A stretch of DNA of 64,000 bases from Provencibacterium sp. GTDB taxonomy: Bacteria > Bacillota > Clostridia > Oscillospirales > Ruminococcaceae. The translations under genes and the position numbers were made by a program. The stretch lies in assembly GCA_022792175.1 (NCBI GenBank), contig JAAWAN010000013.1:86009-150008 (forward strand), read 5' to 3'. Below are positions 60,299 through 64,000 of this stretch, piece by piece. How positions within the stretch are numbered: position 1 is the stretch's first letter; every line of letters begins with the position of its first letter. The notes under the pieces were generated by a model. That model was not told the DNA's origin. It saw only the letters and a program-made list of their open reading frames with translations, and did not search any database.

Positions 60299-61252
60299 TC
60301 AGCTGAAAATCCGAATCAACTCCAGTGTTTCATTATCGATAACGACTTCGGAGCTTTTCAGGGCGCTCAGCGTTTCGAAAAAGGCTTCTCTGTTCTTCGA
60401 GGTAAAATACAGCTTAAGCCTGCAGGTAAAGGCACAAAGCTGATCCGGATGCTGCTCTGTCAGACGCAGGCACCATTTTTCGGAAGTTTCAAAATCCTCT
60501 ATCTCTAAAAGCCGCAGACAGATGTTTTCATAACGATCCCCATCCAGCCTGGCGGGATTTTTCTGATAGAGCTTTTCTGCAATCTCCGCCATTTTCCGGA
60601 CCAGGTTGGCCTGCTCTATGCGAGTGAAAATCTGCTGGCAAAGAATGCCGTTCATATAATCGATCAGCAGCTCCTCACAGCCTGTCTCCTCCTGCGGTTC
60701 ATCCTCCATCGCCGCCAGCAGCTTCTGCACCTGCAGACGGAAATCATTCAGACCGTCGCTCAGAACCGAGGCCGCATAGTGCGATGACTCGCTGTCCTCA
60801 CTGTTCAGGGCCATGGCAATCGTTGCCAGCGAGGCGTTTACCTCCCCCTTGAGGGTATTCATCATCACAAGGCGCATATCCTTCGCCCCGTTGACCAAAA
60901 GAGCCTCCTCCATGGGGACCATATTCCTGCCTCTCTCTTCATCCGCCTTCAGCTGGATTTTTACCCGCTCCTTGCTGAAAATAACATCATCCAGGTCCAT
61001 GGCTGTGGGGAAAAATACCAGATACAGAATATGAGAAAACAGGAAAAACAGCGGGCCGACCACCGGGCACAGCAGCATCACCAGAAATTTAATCAGAAAG
61101 GTCCGGCGGTTATCGTGCATCTGCTCCCCATTGGGGTCCTTTTTCTGCATGACCGGAACATCCACCAGCACCATCCACAGCAGATAGAGAAGCGCTACCA
61201 GCGTATTTACAACCAGAAGAATCAGAAAGGCAAGCCTTTCCCCTACAAGCAT
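60299..61252 (-). CDS. pelE: PelE-like membrane protein
   Basis: A 317-residue protein with two N-terminal membrane helices (about 4-28 and 50-75: FLILLVVNTLVALLYLLWMV and VMLLCPVVGPLFFLFSHIL) and a helical, TPR-like cytoplasmic remainder, as in PelE, the inner-membrane partner of PelD. ALNSEDSESSHYAASVLSDG matches the PelE central region. It overlaps the upstream receptor gene by ten bases with a GGAGGAGG site inside that gene, so the two are made together. A longer open frame upstream (to 61471) is only read-through. Confidence 0.78.
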   Translation of the reverse strand: MLVGERLAFLILLVVNTLVALLYLLWMVLVDVPVMQKKDPNGEQMHDNRRTFLIKFLVMLLCPVVGPLFFLFSHILYLVFFPTAMDLDDVIFSKERVKIQLKADEERGRNMVPMEEALLVNGAKDMRLVMMNTLKGEVNASLATIAMALNSEDSESSHYAASVLSDGLNDFRLQVQKLLAAMEDEPQEETGCEELLIDYMNGILCQQIFTRIEQANLVRKMAEIAEKLYQKNPARLDGDRYENICLRLLEIEDFETSEKWCLRLTEQHPDQLCAFTCRLKLYFTSKNREAFFETLSALKSSEVVIDNETLELIRIFS

Positions 61253-63432
61253 TGGGCCGCCTCCTCCCTGGTCTGGCTCTGGTATCCCTTCTCCAGAAAG
61301 CGGTTTACTACCCACTGTGCGCTTTCCATACTGGTGTTGGAGAGCAGCACATGCATCCTGCCGTTTTGGAACACGCCGATATAATCGGTAGGCCGTATCA
61401 GCGCGCCCAGCGCCCGCGCCGCCGCCTCCTTCGTCTGCCCGGCGGTCAGCTCCACCTCCAGCAGCGAGCATTCGGTCAGCCCTCGTTCTCTCGCCTGGAA
61501 AAATGCCTTCACCAGCTGGGTAAAGGCGCTCTCATCCAGAATGTTCGTATTTTCTATGTAGCGCTGGTTCCGAAGTGCCTCCAGATAGCGGTTGGCGCGC
61601 ACAACGGCATCATGGATCAGATGGCCGACGATGGTCAGGCGATTGGCCTCTGCAAGCGTCATCCTCTGCCAGGGAATTCCCCAAAGCATTAAAATCAGCT
61701 GCATTTCCTCATCCGCATAGATAGCGCTGGCCATGAGAGGCAGCCCCTCCGTCATGGATTTGTTGATATACACCCGGTGCTCCTTCACTTCATCATACAT
61801 CTCTGTCATGGCGGTATACTGAATGGAGTTGCCCAGCTTGCGCGCATCCTGCGAGGTAGAGGAAAACAGCCGGGCATATTCCCGGTTCGCTACGGTATAG
61901 ACTGCCACATCCTTGCTGTTCATCACCTCGGAGAGCACCTGCGCCGCATAGAAGAGCACTTCCTCCGGGCCATAGCCCTCCAAAGTGGAGGTAATGCTGT
62001 AAATCTTCCCCAGGCTGTCCTTCTGGTTCATAATCTGCGTTTCAAAATTCTGCTTTACCCGAACGTTGCTGTCATTGATATCTTCAATATCCGCCAGCTT
62101 TTCCCGCAGGTGGCGGGTCTCCTCCTGATATTCGTTTCGGATAACGGCCAGCTGATCCTTCATGTAGCCGACCACCATGCCCAGAATAAACAGCTGCGCC
62201 ATCCACACATAGGTGTTATAATCCAGCAGAACCTCTCCGCTGGTGCGGGTATACATCTGCCTGAAGCAGTAGCCCGCCGTCGCCAGCAGCGCGGAAAAAA
62301 TCGCCTGCTGCTGTCCGTGTACGATGGCAAATAGCAGCACATAAAGCAGATAAAAATCCAGGCGGCTGAAATACTGGCTGCCCACTGCCCGGTTGTTGAG
62401 CATAAAAAACGGGATGAAAAAGACAAGGTTTTCCGCAAAGGGGAGCAGCACCCTGGCCACCGTTTTAATCCTGTGCCACAGCCGGCTGCCCCAGCTGCCG
62501 CCCACATCCTCCCCGGTGATATACACCTCGCTATAGCGCTTCATAAAGCGGACGACCTCCCGGACGCCCCCCTCATAGCCGGTGAAAATCTTCGTATGAT
62601 ATTCCGATTGATAACGGCCGGCATCCAGAATCACCCGGTAATTGTCCCCGATTGTATTATCCAAAATGTCGATGCCGCTGCCCATCTGCTTTTTTACCAG
62701 TTCGGCCAGCTCCATTTCGTTGATGGGATCCATGGAGGAAATATTGTAGCAGGCATAAGCCGGGTTCTCCTGCGTCATCGCCTTATAGGACATCTCCACC
62801 CCGTCCTTCAGATACAGCATGGAAAAGCTGTTGTTGGCGTTAGCAGAGATTTTTCCGCTTCTGAGCGCCTCCAGGCACATATGAAAGCAGGGATCCTCCA
62901 GATACTGCCCCTTCTGGGGAACGCCATAAAGGCGGTCCAGCCGCAGCACCATGGTATCCAGCCCCTGGGAGGAATGATAGCTGCTGCAGAGTTCCTCGCC
63001 GTGTGAAATGGCAAGGGCTTTAAACTGCTTGGGAGAGGGCTCCTCCAGCTCCGATATGTTCTCCCCATGGGAGACGCTGTAAACCTCCTCGGAGGAAAGA
63101 TAGACAAAGCGCCCCTTCTCCATCAGTGAAAATGCCGAAAGAAGGTTGACGATGGAGGCGGTATAGCGGACCGATTCCTCCCGGGCATTCCGCCAGTCAA
63201 AATTCGTATCATAGGCCCCCAGAAACACCACCAGGTCCGGGCTGACGCTCTCAAAAATATTCTGTACGCTGTCTGTGTCATAAGCAAAATTGTATTTTTC
63301 AAAGACACGCTTATAAGAAAAGCGGTTATGTTTTTGCCCCGTCAGCAGATAAACCCGATGGCCACATTTATTCATTTTATCAATCATCAAATCCATCAGG
63401 CTACTGCCACCGCCGATCAATAATACGACCAT
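61243..63432 (-). CDS. pelD: Rossmann-domain / PelD-like c-di-GMP receptor fusion
   Basis: A 729-residue protein in four parts. Residues 1-300 are a Rossmann SDR-epimerase-like domain (LLIGGGSSLMDLMIDK, VYLSSEEVYS, LRLDRLYGVP) that lacks the usual YxxxK pair. About 325-440 are four membrane helices, then a coiled coil, a GAF domain (about 480-620) and a GGDEF-like domain (625-729). In the latter RPTD (680-683) is an intact RxxD inhibitory-site motif and, five residues on, QNGRM stands where GGDEF would be, so it should bind but not make c-di-GMP. This is the PelD plan with an added N-terminal domain. GGAGG precedes the ATG at seven bases. It starts the Pel locus and overlaps the pelE-like gene. 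Confidence 0.85.
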   Translation of the reverse strand: MVVLLIGGGSSLMDLMIDKMNKCGHRVYLLTGQKHNRFSYKRVFEKYNFAYDTDSVQNIFESVSPDLVVFLGAYDTNFDWRNAREESVRYTASIVNLLSAFSLMEKGRFVYLSSEEVYSVSHGENISELEEPSPKQFKALAISHGEELCSSYHSSQGLDTMVLRLDRLYGVPQKGQYLEDPCFHMCLEALRSGKISANANNSFSMLYLKDGVEMSYKAMTQENPAYACYNISSMDPINEMELAELVKKQMGSGIDILDNTIGDNYRVILDAGRYQSEYHTKIFTGYEGGVREVVRFMKRYSEVYITGEDVGGSWGSRLWHRIKTVARVLLPFAENLVFFIPFFMLNNRAVGSQYFSRLDFYLLYVLLFAIVHGQQQAIFSALLATAGYCFRQMYTRTSGEVLLDYNTYVWMAQLFILGMVVGYMKDQLAVIRNEYQEETRHLREKLADIEDINDSNVRVKQNFETQIMNQKDSLGKIYSITSTLEGYGPEEVLFYAAQVLSEVMNSKDVAVYTVANREYARLFSSTSQDARKLGNSIQYTAMTEMYDEVKEHRVYINKSMTEGLPLMASAIYADEEMQLILMLWGIPWQRMTLAEANRLTIVGHLIHDAVVRANRYLEALRNQRYIENTNILDESAFTQLVKAFFQARERGLTECSLLEVELTAGQTKEAAARALGALIRPTDYIGVFQNGRMHVLLSNTSMESAQWVVNRFLEKGYQSQTREEAAQCL

Positions 63433-63602
63433 ACCCCTACCTCCTGCGCAATTTTTTTTAAAAAGCAGGCCTGCATTTTCTTCATTTTCCGGGAAACTTC
63501 AAACTTCATCATAACAGCCGCTGAAAGAGGAAAACGTCGATTCGCCGTTATGGCCCGGCAGCCACCGTTTTTTCCTCTCGCTTTCAGATATTTTGTCCTC
63601 AT
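63417..63602 (-). CDS. Small basic ORF in the leader, doubtful
   Basis: A 61-codon frame, rich in Lys and Arg (MRTKYLKARGKNGG, then VSRKMKKMQACFLKKIAQEV), overlapping the start of the receptor gene by 16 bases and linked through ATGA to a 28-codon frame just upstream (63599-63685). Its ribosome site (AGGCGG) is weak, and a strong RNA stem runs through it. It may be a leader peptide or chance coding; I keep it because the pair is tightly overlapped. Confidence 0.25.
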   Translation of the reverse strand: MRTKYLKARGKNGGCRAITANRRFPLSAAVMMKFEVSRKMKKMQACFLKKIAQEVGVWSYY

Positions 63603-63732
63603 GCGTTCGCCGCCTGACGCACACCAGCCATATATATCAAAGGATACCTGCTTCGTGCGCCTTCATCCATTTCTTTCTGTGCCATTTTTCTCTGCCTGAT
63701 CAAAAGACTTCCTCTAATTAAGTCACATTTTG
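63433..63732 (-). promoter_or_regulatory. ~300-nt structured leader of the exopolysaccharide operon
   Basis: The RNA between the predicted start (about 63732) and the receptor gene holds a long imperfect stem, 63587-63566 with 63536-63521 (CTGAAAG and AGGAAAA arms, 16 pairs with two bulges), whose ~29-base loop contains a GCCG/CGGC stem. Upstream, GCGCAC can pair with GTGTGC, or TGCGT with ACGCA, as mutually exclusive helices. Near the ribosome site, CCTGC pairs with GCAGG. Two overlapping small frames are present: 63685-63599 (28 codons) and 63602-63417 (61 codons), linked by ATGA and with weak ribosome sites. I see no known riboswitch consensus. An antitermination RNA (EAR- or LoaP-type) is possible. 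Confidence 0.5.
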
Positions 63733-63738
63733 ATAAAT

Positions 63739-63767
63739 ATTATAGCACATAAGAAAAATGGAATCAA
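63739..63767 (-). promoter_or_regulatory. Promoter of the exopolysaccharide operon
   Basis: On the minus strand TTGATT (63767-63762), 17 bases ending in TGC, TATAAT (63744-63739), so a good extended -10 promoter with start near 63732. From 63768 to 64000 the sequence is AT-rich with no supportable gene. Confidence 0.75.
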
Positions 63768-64000
63768 TCATCCTCCGCCTATATCTTATACCAAACAGCT
63801 ACACTTATATAAACAGCTATTTGTGATTTCTCCCCTGTTTCGAAAAAAGCCTGCCATTTTTCTCGCCATTTCCTGCAAAAAGAAGCCCCTTCAAGAGAAA
63901 TTTGAAGCGTTTCAAAGGAATATCTTTTTCTTCTCTATTTTGGCGGCATATTGAAAAATCTTTATTATAAAATGTCTTCTTTCAAGATACCAAAATTATA

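Noticed and set aside
63433..63732. Known c-di-GMP (GEMM) riboswitch in the Pel leader
   Set aside because: Neither the type I core nor the type II pseudoknot sequences are visible.
63730..63954. 74-codon plus-strand open frame at the right edge
   Set aside because: AT-rich chance frame with no ribosome site, overlapping the exopolysaccharide promoter.

Overview
The window looks like a chromosomal segment of a fairly GC-rich, low-G+C-phylum Gram-positive anaerobe, most likely a gut clostridium of the Oscillospirales type. This is inferred from strong AGGAGG-type ribosome sites with frequent GTG/TTG starts, a T-box, a LexA box of Firmicutes type, YesM/YesN signalling, lipoproteins with Ser/Ala-rich linkers after the lipobox, and Gram-positive versions of many families. 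There is no rRNA, tRNA, insertion sequence, phage or CRISPR array that I could see.

Layout. 0-10 kb: the 3' end of upp, an AraC-type regulator, a UMF1-type transporter, a zinc-dependent phospholipase C-like protein, a secreted beta-rich protein, a radical SAM / DUF4130 gene pair behind a LexA-type box, then a glycosyltransferase with a flippase-like membrane protein. 10-18 kb: a candidate structured RNA, a chemoreceptor with an external zinc-binding (CZB-like) domain, a CoA ligase plus sodium symporter operon, a secreted protein and a small TIGR04076-like protein. 18-23.3 kb: a methionine T-box controlling metN-metI-metQ, then a BlaR1/BlaI-type pair with twin operators. 23.5-36.7 kb: an RNA methyltransferase, an S66 peptidase, a serine hydrolase, a YesN/YesM two-component system divergent from a sugar ABC importer without its own ATPase, a DUF2264 protein, an MFS transporter and a GNAT acetyltransferase. 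36.9-45.6 kb: recG with an apparent CTG start, a PhnP-like metallo-hydrolase, rapZ, an MgtC/SapB protein with a structured leader, a lone fabD, and an isomerase plus glycoside hydrolase 3 operon behind a palindromic operator.

46.2-63.7 kb: one long co-directional exopolysaccharide locus on the minus strand. It starts with a promoter and a ~300-nt structured leader, then a Rossmann-fold/membrane/GAF/degenerate-GGDEF fusion that resembles the c-di-GMP receptor PelD, a PelE-like protein, a DUF2194 protein in the PelA position, PelF, PelG, a DUF2304 protein, two glycosyltransferases, a DUF4832 protein, a large polytopic membrane protein, another glycosyltransferase and a Wzx-type flippase. The expected logic is that c-di-GMP binding to the PelD-like protein activates polymer synthesis by PelF and export by PelG, while the distal module either decorates this polymer or makes and exports a second one. 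A ~210-bp segment carrying the tail of a DUF2304 gene occurs twice (at 54.5 and 60.1 kb), a scar of past rearrangement of the locus. This locus, its leader and its fused receptor are the most interesting part of the window.
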